DNA of 64,000 bases. It comes from Oscillospiraceae bacterium (GTDB taxonomy: Bacteria; Bacillota; Clostridia; Christensenellales; QALW01). Every line of letters starts with the position of its first letter. Positions within the stretch are counted from its first letter, which is position 1. The notes beneath the pieces are model-generated. The model was given only the letters and a program-made list of their open reading frames with translations, was not told the origin of the DNA and searched no databases. Where the stretch lies: contig CP091722.1 of the NCBI GenBank assembly GCA_022009755.1, positions 1,558,001 to 1,622,000 on the forward strand, read 5' to 3'. Positions 1-9,924 of this stretch are shown here, one piece after another. A program made the position numbers and the translations under genes.

Positions 1-84
1 AAGGCCTCCCTTGACGGCAGCAGCAAAACCGTTATTCTGGGCAGGGACAGCGAGCTTGTAAAGCTGCTGGAAAACGGCGGCTGA
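1..84 (+). CDS. C-terminal end of an unidentified protein
   Basis: The window opens inside a reading frame that ends at a TGA; 27 residues are visible (ending LVKLLENGG). They are too few to assign a family. A strong terminator lies about 45 bases downstream, so this is probably the last gene of its transcript. Confidence 0.5.
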   Translation, partial: KASLDGSSKTVILGRDSELVKLLENGG

Positions 85-126
85 GTATTTTCTCCTGAAA
101 TATATACGCCTAAAAGCATAATGTCC

Positions 127-158
127 GACCGGCTTTGCTTATGCAGAGCCGGTTTTTT
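127..158 (+). terminator. Rho-independent terminator
   Basis: The 10-base arms CCGGCTTTGC and GCAGAGCCGG (one G-T pair) enclose a 4-base loop and are followed by six T. It closes the partial gene at the window start. Confidence 0.85.
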
Positions 159-402
159 GTATGCTGCTTTGTATGCGGCGCCGCCTGTTTTATAAAGTTC
201 ACTATTTAGCGTGCATAATAATAAAAGGGGAATTTCAGAAAGAATTCACATTGCCGTTATTTATATTTAACCTTGATGCGGTATCCTTAATATGCCAAAG
301 GGGAAATGCAATAAAGGCATCGGACGGAAACGGCGCCGGCCGCATTCCCCGGGCGGATAAAAAACCGGCGTCCGGGACACGGGCGCGGAAAGGATGGCAC
401 GG

Positions 403-2267
403 ATGAAAAAGAAAAGGACAGGACTGTATTTCCGCGCGCTGCTGTGCGCGTTTGTGTGCGTGCTGCTTGCTTTGCCGGCGCTGCCGGCAGCGGCGGAGCA
501 GTACGAAGGTACAAGCATTGTTTTTTACGATGACAAAATAGAAGCCGAAAACGGCACTGACGGGTATTCCGCAGAGGGCACGCAGCTTACGATAAGCGCG
601 CCGGGCACATATATCGTTTCCGGCTCGTGCAAAAACGGCAGCATAAAGGTTAAGAAAAACATACAGGATGTCACCATAGTGCTCAACGGCCTTACCCTTA
701 AAAGCGAAGACAGCGCCGCCGTATGCGTGGGAAAATCCTCCCGCGTTACTCTGACGGCTGCGGCGGGTACGAAAAACACGCTGTCGGACACGGAAAAAAC
801 AATTCCGATAACCATACCGAAAATGAAAACGCAGAAAATGCCGTTATAAAATGCAAGGACGGCGCACAGCTCACCGTAAACGGCGACGGAGAGATAATTA
901 TAAACGCTTCGGGCAAAAACGGCATAAAGACGGGCGGAGCGGACGAAGACAACGCAAGCCGGCTTGTATTGGAGGGCAACCTTGACATAACCGCGGTAAA
1001 CGATGCGGTAAATGCAGGCGGCGAGCTTATAATTAACTCCGGAACCCTGAAAATAAACGCAAAGGACGACGCGCTGCACTCCGACACCGTGCTTACCGTG
1101 GGGCAGATAGGCACGGACGGCCCCGTTATAAGCATTTCCGCCTGTTGTGAAGGGCTGGAGGCGGTAAGCGTTACCGTCAATTCCGGCACGCTGGAGGTCA
1201 GCGCAACGGACGACTGCATAAACGCGGCAAACAAGGAGCTCTCGGGCGGAGAATTCAGCATAACAATAAACGGCGGAACGCTTAAAATGTACACCTCGTC
1301 CGGGGACGGCTTTGATTCAAACGGCGATATTACAATAACCGGGGGCTTCATAAGCCTGTGGAGCGCAAACAGCGCCGACAACCAGCCTCTTGACGCCGAC
1401 GGCACGGTGACCGTAAGCGGCGGTACCGTTATAGCCGGAGGCGGCGGCAGCGGCATGGGAATGAAGCTTACCGCCGACCAGCCCTGCGTGATATTTGCCC
1501 TAAGCGGCGCGGGCGGACGCCCCGGCGGCAGCGGCGGCTTCCCGGGCGGAAATAACGACGGTGATAAAGGCGGCTTCCGTCCCGGAGGCTCAAAGGGCGA
1601 CCAAGGCGGCTTTCCGCAGGGCGGTACTTCCGGCCAAGGCGGTGCGAGCGGTTCCGCGCAGCCCCCGGCGAAGCAGGATGAATCCTCGGGCGAGGCCCAA
1701 GCGAACGGACCGTCGGGAAGCGCTCAGGGCAGCCTGATAGCGCAGGGCAGCACGCTCACCCTGCGGGATGAGGACGGAAACACCCTTATTACGGCAACGG
1801 CCGTGTGCCAAAGCGGATATATCATGCTTTCCTCGCCGGAGCTTGAAGCGGGAAAAAGCTACTCCCTTTATGCGGAGGACACCCTTATAGGCACGCAAAG
1901 CGCCGTAAGCGGGCAGAACGCCTCCTCCGGCTCGGGCGGTTCCGGCGGCTTCAACCCGGGGCAGCCGCCGCAGGACGGACGCAGCCCCTCCTCTGCCGAT
2001 GAACAGCCGAATCAGAACGAAAGCACGCAGAGCGCAAATCTTGTTTGGATAATTGTGTTCTCGGTACTGGCGGCCGCCGCAATAGGCGCCGCAGCAGCCG
2101 CCTTCATATGCTTAAGGAGCAAAAAGAAGGCGGAAAAAAACACGAATACCCCGCCGCAAAACGGCGAAAGGGCGCCCGCGCCGACAGAAGCCACGCCTGC
2201 TTCGGATAAGCCGAAAAATACGGCAGGGGACGACGAAAAACAGAAGGGCAGCGGAAGCGAACAATAG
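403..2267 (+). CDS. Secreted, membrane-anchored carbohydrate-binding domain protein (frameshifted)
   Basis: About 621 residues once the frame is repaired. An N-terminal signal peptide (LALPALPAAA, cleavage about residue 30) precedes a repetitive beta-rich region with INGGTL and VNSGTL turns, typical of the Cthe_2159-type carbohydrate-binding family with a beta-helix-like fold. A Gly/Ser/Gln-rich linker follows (about residues 370-530), then one transmembrane helix (WIIVFSVLAAAAIG) and a charged tail. This predicts a surface protein anchored at its C-terminus. The frame breaks in the A run at 794-799; one extra A joins the halves. I chose ATG 403 over 394 because GGAAAGG then sits at normal spacing. 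The neighbouring AraC/GH2 pair fits a glycan-use context; the exact ligand is unknown. Confidence 0.8.
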
Positions 2268-2286
2268 ATGCGCCAAAAACACAAAG

Positions 2287-2315
2287 GGTCGGGCATAAAA
2301 GCCCGGCCTTTATTT
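2287..2315 (+). terminator. Rho-independent terminator
   Basis: GGTCGGGC and GCCCGGCC (one mismatch-free stem with a T-G pair) enclose ATAAAA and are followed by TTTATTT. It separates the surface protein from the convergent AraC gene. Confidence 0.8.
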
Positions 2316-2374
2316 ATCCTGCGACAAAAAAGCCGCGAATTTGCGGGCAAGGTAACGCCGGAAGCACTGCCGCG

Positions 2375-3163
2375 CTATCGGCGCAGCTGCCCCGGCGTTA
2401 TGCCGCGTTTTTTCTTATAGATATTGCAGAAATAGTGCTCATCCGTAAAGCCCAGCATATCGGCGGCCTCTTTAAGCGAAACGGAGGAATTACGGATAAG
2501 CTGCTCCGCCGCGCACAGCTTCTGCTCCAAAATATAGGAATATACCGTGGTTTTATATTCTTTTTTGAACAGTCTGCCCGCCTGTGAAACCGAAAAGCCG
2601 ATAGCTGCCGCCACCGATGCTGCGGTTATTTGGCCGTAGATATTGCTGTTTATATACTGTCTTGCTCTTTCCGCCGGGCCAAGAACGCTTTCCCCCGGCC
2701 TGCGGGCAAGCCACTGCACGATGCGATGAAACGCCAGCGCGGCAAAGCCGTTTATATCGCCTGCCTCCGCATGCGCCCCGAACCCCTCGAAAAAATCGTC
2801 AAACAGCCCGCCCGCATCCGCCTTTGGAAAACGCACGGTACGGCTTATTCCGTACATTTCCAAAAGGGTACGGCAAAGGGGGCCGGAAACATTCATCCAT
2901 TTCTTTTCCCACGGGTCGTTTTTATCCGAATAATAGCGGTGCTTCGCACCGGCGGGAAGTATATAGGCATCCCCCGCTTCTATATTGCAGCTGTTCTCAT
3001 CGCAAATTACGGTACCGCGTCCGCGCACCACATATTCCAGCACATACAGCTCCGAGCATTTGCGGTATATGCCGTAATCCGGGTCCGGATAGGTTATTCC
3101 CGCCATTATCAGGCTGAAGGGAGCCGGGCTCTCCGTGCGCGGCGGAATAAATATTTTTTCCAT
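2375..3163 (-). CDS. AraC-family transcriptional regulator
   Basis: 262 residues. The N-terminal half is an AraC-type cupin effector-binding domain (around GDAYILPAGAKHRYY), and the C-terminal 100 residues form the two helix-turn-helix motifs, with the signature region AADMLGFTDEHYFCNIYKKKRGITPGQ. I chose the start at 3163 (MEKIFIPPR) because GTGAGG lies about 10 bases upstream; a longer frame would run into the divergent gene. It is divergent from a GH2 glycosidase with about 105 bases between them, the usual layout for a sugar-responsive activator and its target. The effector is probably a saccharide (inference). Confidence 0.88.
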   Translation of the reverse strand: MEKIFIPPRTESPAPFSLIMAGITYPDPDYGIYRKCSELYVLEYVVRGRGTVICDENSCNIEAGDAYILPAGAKHRYYSDKNDPWEKKWMNVSGPLCRTLLEMYGISRTVRFPKADAGGLFDDFFEGFGAHAEAGDINGFAALAFHRIVQWLARRPGESVLGPAERARQYINSNIYGQITAASVAAAIGFSVSQAGRLFKKEYKTTVYSYILEQKLCAAEQLIRNSSVSLKEAADMLGFTDEHYFCNIYKKKRGITPGQLRR

Positions 3164-3224
3164 ATGCTTAAAATCCTCACATAAAGGCTTAAAATCCATA
3201 TTTATTTTTGCTTTATATGATGAT

Positions 3225-3253
3225 ATTATACAATAAACAATATCTGATATCAA
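3225..3253 (-). promoter_or_regulatory. Promoter of the AraC gene with overlapping palindrome
   Basis: On the minus strand TTGATA and TATAAT are separated by 17 bases. The short palindrome ATATCTGATAT overlaps the -35 side and lies between the divergent genes, so it could serve as operator for both directions. Confidence 0.55.
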
Positions 3254-3269
3254 GTAAAGGATGAAGGCT

Positions 3270-5017
3270 ATGAATAAATACGAAATTCCGCGCCCGGAGC
3301 ATCCGCAGCCAATGATGCAAAGGGACGGCTGGCAGAATCTTAACGGACAATGGCTGTTTGAATTTGATTTCGGCATTTCGGGAGCCGACCGCGGGCTGTT
3401 TCTGCCGGAAAAGGCGGCGGAGTACACGCATAGGATAACCGTGCCGTTTTGCCCGGAGAGCACGCTTTCCGGCATAGGGTACAGGGATTTTATACCCGCC
3501 GTATGGTATAAGCGTACGGCAGTGCTGACGCACGAACAGCTTCGGGGGCGCGTTTTGCTGCATTTCGGCGCCGTGGACTATGAATGCACCGTGTATATAA
3601 ACGGTCAAAAAGCGGCAGAGCACTTCGGCGGATACAGCTCCTTTACCGCGGACATAACCGCCCTTTGCAAAGCGGGAGAAAACGACATCACCGTAAACGC
3701 GCGGGATGCCCTGCGCTCGGGAGATCAGCCGCGGGGCAAGCAGGCCGGCTTCTATTACTCGCAGGGCTGTGAATACACCCGCACCACGGGAATATGGCAG
3801 ACGGTTTGGCTGGAATTCGTGCCGCAGGGCTACATAAAAAGCGCAAAATACTTTCCCGATATAGCGCAAGGCGCCTTTGATATTGAGCTTACGCTGTCCT
3901 GCGGCGGAAAGATAAGCGCAGAGGCCTTTTTTGAAGGACGCGCGGTGGGCCGTGCGGAAAAGAGCGTCGCCGGAGCATATGCCGTTATACATATTCCGTT
4001 AAGCGAAAAGCACCTGTGGGAGCCGGGCTGCGGGCGGCTTTACGACCTGCGCTTCACCCTCGAAACCCAGCACGGCACCGATGTGCTTTTAAGCTACGCC
4101 GGGCTGCGCGAGGTGTGCATTGACGGGCTGCAAGTGCTTATAAACGGCAAAGCGTATTTCAGCGCACGGTGCTGGATCAGGGCTATTACAGGGACGGCAT
4201 TTACACCGCGCCAAATGATGCGGCGTTAAAGCGGGATATAGAGCTTGCCATGCGCCTTGGCTTCAACGGCGCGCGCCTGCACCAAAAAATGTTTGAGCCG
4301 CGGTTTTTATATCACTGCGACAAAGCGGGCTATCTTGTGTGGGGGGAGCACGCAAGCTGGGGGCTTGACCCCTGCCGTCCCGGCGCGCTTATGAATTTTC
4401 TGCCGGAATGGTGCGAAACGGTAACGCGGGATTTCAACCATCCCTCCCTGATAGGCTGGTGCCCCCTCAACGAAGCCTGGGGCGCTGCCGCGCCGCGGCT
4501 GATTAAGGCGGTTTACGATTTCACAAAGCGTCTTGACCCCACAAGGCCGGTGATAGACGCTTCGGGCGGACTGCATGTTATAACCGATATTTATGATCAA
4601 CATGATTACACGCAGGACCCGGAGGCCTTTCGCCGGGCGTATCAGGGCTACAACGGCAAAAAGGACAGCTTCAGCCTGGCCTTCGGCGACCGACAGGTAT
4701 ATATTGAAGATCTGCCCTTGTTTTTAAGCGAGTTCGGCGGAATAAAATGGGTGCCGGAAAGCAGGCGCGCAGAAGCTGCGGACAACGCCTGGGGCTACGG
4801 CAATGCACCGAAAACGCAGAAGGAATTCTTTGCCCGCTACAAGGGGCTTGTTTCCGTGCTGCTGGAGGCGCCGAATATCATGGGCTTCTGCTACACTCAG
4901 CTTTATGATGTAGAACAGGAGGTAAACGGTTTGTACACATACGACCGTGAGGATAAATTCGACGATTATTCCGAAATAATTGCCGCGAACCGAAAAAAGG
5001 CGGCTATTGAGAAATAG
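3270..5017 (+). CDS. Glycoside hydrolase family 2 enzyme (frameshifted)
   Basis: About 582 residues after repair. Order: sugar-binding jelly-roll domain (residues about 10-190, WQNLNGQWLFEFD), immunoglobulin-like domain, then TIM barrel. The general acid/base is the NE pair in GWCPLNEAWG and the nucleophile is likely the Glu in LSEFGG. This is the short beta-galactosidase/beta-glucuronidase-like GH2 type, and no signal peptide is seen, so it probably acts on imported oligosaccharides. The frame breaks near 4167, where one base is missing before GTGCTGGATCAGG; family sequence (VLDQGYYRDGIYTAP) resumes at once. ATG 3270 has AAAGGA at proper spacing. Probably controlled by the divergent AraC protein. 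Exact substrate not predictable. Confidence 0.87.
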
Positions 5018-5323
5018 CGCCGGAACAGTAGCAGCCGCGGCCAAAGCGCCCGAAAACGGGGGCTTGGGGCGGCCGCAAGGCCGGCAGAGGGCCCGCAGGC
5101 GCAGCCGAGGGGCCGGCCGCGGCGTAAAAAGCGGCGGCGCGACAGGGCTTGGCTTGTGCGAAAGGGCTGCGGGCGAAAGGCGCGGCGACGGCGTATGCCG
5201 GCACGGCCGCAGGCCGGGCGGGGGCGCCGGGGGCGCAGCCACGGCGCCCGCCGCGCGCAAAAAAGCATCGCTTTGCCTAGTGCCGGTTTTTCGTAAAAAG
5301 CACAGTCGGAACCGCCGCAAAAT
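5018..5323. other. GC-extreme spacer with no supported gene
   Basis: Roughly 250 bases of very high GC rich in GGCCGG/GCCGGC inverted pieces, between the GH2 gene and a bidirectional terminator. Several overlapping frames are open on both strands simply because stop codons are rare in such sequence; none has a credible ribosome site or family motif. Confidence 0.6.
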
Positions 5324-5356
5324 AAAAAAGCAGGGTGCCGCACACTCTGCTTTTTT
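5324..5356. terminator. Bidirectional Rho-independent terminator
   Basis: AAAAAAGCAG and CTGCTTTTTT form a 10-base stem with a 13-base loop, giving a T run on either strand. It sits between the convergent GH2 and phosphohexomutase genes. Confidence 0.85.
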
Positions 5357-5443
5357 ATTATACTCTTCTGATAATAACCAATAACGCAAATAGGGCATAG
5401 GCAGGAAATCCGATGCCCGCCGGAACAGAGAGCACGGCGGTTA

Positions 5444-7143
5444 TTAAAGTCCTACAACCGCGCGCACGCTTTTTTCCAGCTCCTCAAGCGCCGTTTGCGC
5501 CTCTGCGGCATTCTGCCCCTTTACCGCAAGATACACCTTTAGCTTGGGCTCGGTTCCCGACGGCCGCACGCAGGCCCAGCCGCCCTCCAGCTCGTAATAA
5601 AGCACATTGCTTTTGGGCAGATCAAGCAGACTTTCGCTGTTATTGCAAAGATCCGTGCGCACGCCGGTATTGTAGTTGCGCACCGCCTTTACTCTGCGGC
5701 TTCCGAAGCTTTCGATGCGCTCTGAGCACAGCCTTGCCATGGTGTCCTTTATGCGGGCGATTCCCTCCATGCCCGAAAGGGTAAAGGAAATCGTTTTTTC
5801 CTTCCAATAGCCCAGACGGGCATATATATCCTCCAGCCCGTCCAAAAGGGTCTTTCCCTGAGCCGCCAGCCCGCAGGCGGTCTGTGCAAGCAGCATGCAG
5901 GTGACCACGCCGTCCTTATCCCGCGCATGCGTGCCCACAAGATAGCCGTAGCTTTCCTCAAAGCCGAACAGATAGGTATGCTCGCCCGTCTGCTCATACT
6001 CCTTGATCTTTTCGCCTATAAACTTAAAGCCGGTAAGCACCTCCACGGTCTCCACTCCGTAGCTCTGCGCAACGGCGCGGGCAAGCTCGCTTGTAACTAT
6101 GGTTTTATGAATACCCCGTTTTTCGGCAGGGTACCCGCCTCTTTTTGGGCCCTTAACAGCCCCTCCAGCAGCACGCAGCCCAGCTGGTTCCCGGTAAGGG
6201 GAACATAATCGCCGTTTTTGTCACGCACCGCCACGCCCACACGGTCGCAGTCCGGATCGGTGCCCACAACAAGCCGGGCTCCCGTTTTTTCGGCATAGTC
6301 AATGGCCATGGACAGCGCCTCGATATTTTCCGGGTTCGGGCTTTTTACGGTGGAAAAATCGCCGTCGGGCTGCGCCTGCGCTTCAAGCAGCTGCACGCCG
6401 GTAAGCCCAAGCTCCTTAAAGGCGCGGCATACCGGCTTGCAGCCCGAGCCGTGGATGGGGGTGTACACGATTTTTATATCCCGGCAGGCGGCGATGGTTT
6501 TTTTGTCTATAAGGGGCAGCACCGCCTCAAAATACGCATCGTCCAGATCCTCCCCCACAAGCTGTATCAGCCCCCGGCTCACGGCAGTATCAAAATCCAT
6601 GCTCTTTATGCCGAAGTAGCTTTCCTTTTCTATGCGCGAAAGCATATCCGCCGCCGGTTCAAGGGAAAGCTGCGCTCCGTCCTGACCGTAAACCTTATAG
6701 CCGTTATACTCCTTGGGATTGTGGCTTGCCGTTATCATTATTCCGGCAAAGGCATGATAATGCCGCACCGCAAAGGAAAGCAGCGGCACGGGCCGCAGCT
6801 CGCTGCAAAGATAGCTGTGCACACCGTGATATGCCAGTATCCGGGCGGCAAGGCAGGCAAACTCCCGGCTTCTGTGACGGGAATCATAGCTTATGGCCAC
6901 TCCCTCCCGCTGCTTTTTACAGGCACAGACATATCCCGCAAGCCCCAAAGTGGCTCTGCCCACGGTATATTCGTTCATACCGTTGCTGCCAAGACGCAGT
7001 ATCCCGCGCATACCGGCCGTGCCGAACTCAAGATCGGTATAAAAGCGTTCTTTTTTCTCCTGCTCGCTCAATGAAAGCAGCTCCTGCTTCTGCTGAGGGG
7101 TCACATTTTCAACCCAACGCTCATACTCCCTTTTATAATCCAT
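5444..7143 (-). CDS. Phosphoglucomutase/phosphomannomutase family enzyme (frameshifted)
   Basis: About 566 residues after repair, the usual length for the Firmicutes alpha-D-phosphohexomutase that interconverts glucose-1-P and glucose-6-P. Visible: FGTAGMRG near the N-terminus, the active-site serine loop TASHNPKEYNGYK, the metal-binding loop DPDCDRVGV, and the C-terminal phosphate-binding region RPSGTEPK. The frame breaks at about 6105, where AAAA should be AAAAA (coding IKTIVTSE). Lying near galK and galT, it would feed Leloir-pathway glucose-1-P into glycolysis. The gene downstream on the same strand order begins after a gap, so co-transcription is unclear. Confidence 0.92.
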
Positions 7144-7211
7144 TTTTCTGTTTCCTTTCCGGATCCCGCGATCCCTTTTGCTGTGTTGCCGCCGTATCGG
7201 ACGGCCTTAAA

Positions 7212-8090
7212 TCAGAACTGTTTTACGGCTCGGATTTTCTGCGGCCGCATCCTGCCCTCGGAAGCCGTTCTTTCCTTTTCCGATCCGTCGCATTGCCCGA
7301 ACACGCGCACGGGGACAATGCTGTAAAGGCGGCTTCTGCTGTCCTGAAGCGCCACCTCCACCGGAATATCCGCCCCCGCGCACGCAAGCACTTCCTTTAC
7401 GGTATCAAAGGCAAGCTGCGCGGTATTGTTCTGCTGGGAAAGGTGGCAAAGCACCGCCTGACACAGCCCCTTATCCGCCAGATGCTTAAGCGCCTGCGCA
7501 CAGTCTCTGTTGCTTAAGTGGCCGCGGCTTCCCATTATCCTGCGCTTGAGCGTAAAGGGATACGGCCCCTGCGCCAGCATCTGCTCGTCGTGGTTGCTCT
7601 CAAGACACACAAGCTGCGCCCCCTCAAGACAGGAAAGCAGCTGCGCCGTCATATGCCCTATATCGGTGGCTATACACACCCGGCACAGCCCGCAGCTTAT
7701 GCTGTACCCCACGGATTCCGCAGCGTCGTGCGGGGTGGCAAAGGCGGTTATGCTCAGCTCATTGATATAAAGCTGCCCCCCGTGCAAAAAAAGCGTAAAG
7801 CGGGAGCGGTCCGCCTTGGGAAAGCGCCTTAGCACCGCCTCCATAGTGGCTTGGTTACAGTATATGCACGCATCCGTGCGCTTAAGCAGCACCTCAAGGG
7901 CGGAAATATGGTCTGTATGCTCATGGGTAAGCAATATTGCGGTTATATGGCAGAGATCCACCCCTATTTCGGCAAGCCTTTGCGCAATATTCTTGGCGGT
8001 GGTTCCCGCATCCACAAGTATTGCAGTATGCTCTCCCAGTATAAAATGACAGTTGCCCTTTGAACCGCTGGCAATGGAACAGTAAAGCAT
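7212..8090 (-). CDS. WalJ/YycJ-type MBL-fold metallohydrolase
   Basis: 292 residues. The metallo-beta-lactamase fold is shown by the HEHTDH motif (about residues 56-61), an upstream SGSKGN turn, later ATPHDA and a further His in LESNHDE. These match the WalJ (YycJ) family, cytoplasmic nucleases/hydrolases linked to DNA replication and cell division control. Unlike the common arrangement there is no WalKR operon next to it; it lies between the phosphohexomutase and two membrane proteins. The C-terminal 25 residues are charged and look unstructured. GGAG is positioned before ATG 8090. Confidence 0.85.
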   Translation of the reverse strand: MLYCSIASGSKGNCHFILGEHTAILVDAGTTAKNIAQRLAEIGVDLCHITAILLTHEHTDHISALEVLLKRTDACIYCNQATMEAVLRRFPKADRSRFTLFLHGGQLYINELSITAFATPHDAAESVGYSISCGLCRVCIATDIGHMTAQLLSCLEGAQLVCLESNHDEQMLAQGPYPFTLKRRIMGSRGHLSNRDCAQALKHLADKGLCQAVLCHLSQQNNTAQLAFDTVKEVLACAGADIPVEVALQDSRSRLYSIVPVRVFGQCDGSEKERTASEGRMRPQKIRAVKQF

Positions 8091-8147
8091 TGTATTATTT
8101 CTCCGCGGCGCACCCGGCGCCAGAATGTTGGTATTTTATGCCGATCA

Positions 8148-9011
8148 TCACTCTTCCGGCTTTGCGGCGTCCTGCCGCTTTTCTCTGCCGGAGCGCTCTT
8201 CGTGATCGGAAAGAGAGGGGGAATTGTATATCTCCAAAAGCCGGTTTGCAAATTCCTCCGAGGTGTTCGGGGGCAGCGGAATATCCTCCGAGCGCACACA
8301 TTCGCCGTAGCCCCTGCTGACATGACAGTTGAGCCGCAGACAGTCGCAACCGCAGCTTCGTTTAAGCTCTGCGTTGTAAAGCGTTCTTCTGCCCGCGCTA
8401 AGGCTTATCATGCGTCCTGCCGAAAGCACGCCGCGCCGGGAAAGCACTATGTATCTGTCACCGCCGAAAAGACGGCAAAGGTGATAATTGAAAAACACGC
8501 GCACCACGGGCAGCGCAAGAAGAGTAAGCGCGGCAAAAACCCCAAGGGCAATAAAGAAGCCTTCGGCAACCGAGGCAGAGCCCGGAGCGGACACCGCAAG
8601 CCCCCCGGCAAGCCCGCAGAAGGCTGCAGCCCCGGCAAAAACCGCAGAGGCCGCCGGTCTTGTGTGTGCCGCCATTTTGCGGTTGAAGCGGTAAAGATAG
8701 CGATCATTGTATTCCAGCACCGCCACGGTTTCCTCAAGAAGAGAATTTATTTTTTCCTGCCGCGCAATAAGCACTATCAGCGCGGCGGTAAGCGCCGCCG
8801 CCGCTGCCGCCGGTATCAGAACAACGGCGGCAAAGCCGTCCTTGGAAAAAACTATGTAAACATAAATAAGCACGGGGATCATCAGCGTAAGCAGTGCTGC
8901 GCACAGGGCGATAAAGAAGCTCCTTTTCCTAAGGGGCGCTATTGACTTATACCGCGCGCGCACGCTTCGGTTTTTTTCGCCTGCCTCCTGGCTTTTTGCC
9001 GTGTTTCTCAT
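8148..9011 (-). CDS. Integral membrane protein of unknown function, first of a pair
   Basis: 287 residues. Four hydrophobic helices are predicted (around FFIALCAALLTLMIPVLIY, AAVVLIPAAAAAALTAA, ASAVFAGAAAFCGLAGG and FFIALGVFAALTLLALPV), followed by a cytosolic C-terminal part containing a Cys cluster (CGCDCLRLNC) and an acidic/basic tail. Start at 9011 is chosen for its GGAG. The next gene upstream has the same topology and size, suggesting an old duplication or heteromeric complex. I do not recognise a named family. Confidence 0.7.
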   Translation of the reverse strand: MRNTAKSQEAGEKNRSVRARYKSIAPLRKRSFFIALCAALLTLMIPVLIYVYIVFSKDGFAAVVLIPAAAAAALTAALIVLIARQEKINSLLEETVAVLEYNDRYLYRFNRKMAAHTRPAASAVFAGAAAFCGLAGGLAVSAPGSASVAEGFFIALGVFAALTLLALPVVRVFFNYHLCRLFGGDRYIVLSRRGVLSAGRMISLSAGRRTLYNAELKRSCGCDCLRLNCHVSRGYGECVRSEDIPLPPNTSEEFANRLLEIYNSPSLSDHEERSGREKRQDAAKPEE

Positions 9012-9041
9012 TTTCCGCACTCCCGTTTTTTGCAAAACCGT

Positions 9042-9878
9042 TTATTTTTCATTGTCCGCCGTCTGCTCCGGCGCGGCCCCCCGCCCGTCCGCATTTTGTG
9101 CATTTGCCGCATTTTCTGCATTCTGCTGCTCAAAATGCGCCTTCAGGCCGGATATAAAAGCTTCCGTTTCTTCTTTTTTATCCTCCGGCACATCAAAGGA
9201 AAGCGTATTTATATTGTTTTTAAGCTGAAGCCCCAAAAACAGGCGCGAACCGTCGGGGCTGGTATGTACATCGTATACGGCGTTTTTTACGCCGTCAAGG
9301 CGCAGCCCGATGCCCCTTATATACAGCGCGTTATGACAAAGCCTGAAGCCGCGCTCCCCGCCCATATCGTCCCAGTGCAGCGCCGCGCAGTCCAGCGCCA
9401 AGGCGCCGGAAAGCAGAAACACAAACGCCGCAATGCATATTGCCGCCTCCGTCTGCGCCCTTGCCCATACAAGCAGCAGCGTGCCTATAAGCGCCGATGC
9501 GGCAAAAAGCACGCACAGCGGGCGCACGCAGCTCATAAAAAGCGTGCTGCCGCCCTCCTTTTGAGGAAGCTGCCAGCAAAGCAGCGTAAGCCGCCGGGCA
9601 AGCTCCCTGTCCGCCATGAATTTGCGCAGCACCGTAAGATATATTATAAGCGCGGGCAGCACCGTTACCGCCAGAACGGGAACAAGATACGCCGCAGCCT
9701 CCTGCGCGCCCACGGGGCGAATAAGCACCGGCAGCACCAAAACTATAAGCGCCGCAAATGCCATGGCTATGCAGTAAGGGCGCACGCGCCTGCGGCCCGA
9801 CGGGACATCCTTTGCTGCCGTCTTGCCGCCCTCTGCGCCGTTTCCCGCCGCTGCGGATATCCTCATTGCCTTGCGCAT
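9042..9878 (-). CDS. Integral membrane protein of unknown function, second of a pair
   Basis: 278 residues, four predicted membrane helices in two hairpins (YCIAMAFAALIVLVLPVLI, AAYLVPVLAVTVLPALI, then ALIGTLLLVWARA and IAAFVFLLSGALALD) and a cytosolic domain containing FRLCHNALYIRGIGLRLD. That domain resembles membrane proteins with a PH-like or YcxB-like soluble part, though I cannot confirm this. The end is Ala/Asn/Gln-rich. The 30-base gap to the following paralogue-like gene suggests one transcript. Function unknown. Confidence 0.68.
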   Translation of the reverse strand: MRKAMRISAAAGNGAEGGKTAAKDVPSGRRRVRPYCIAMAFAALIVLVLPVLIRPVGAQEAAAYLVPVLAVTVLPALIIYLTVLRKFMADRELARRLTLLCWQLPQKEGGSTLFMSCVRPLCVLFAASALIGTLLLVWARAQTEAAICIAAFVFLLSGALALDCAALHWDDMGGERGFRLCHNALYIRGIGLRLDGVKNAVYDVHTSPDGSRLFLGLQLKNNINTLSFDVPEDKKEETEAFISGLKAHFEQQNAENAANAQNADGRGAAPEQTADNEK

Positions 9879-9924
9879 TTTCCTGCGCTCCGCTTTTGCC
9901 GTCAGTATGCATACACCCCTCCGT

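Noticed and set aside
1590..1898. Minus-strand frame inside the surface protein gene
   Set aside because: It is a shadow of the Gly-rich linker with no start signal.
4980..5384. Open frame of about 134 codons across the GC-rich spacer
   Set aside because: It overlaps the GH2 end in another frame, is Arg/Gly-rich low-complexity and has no ribosome site; long frames are expected by chance at such GC.
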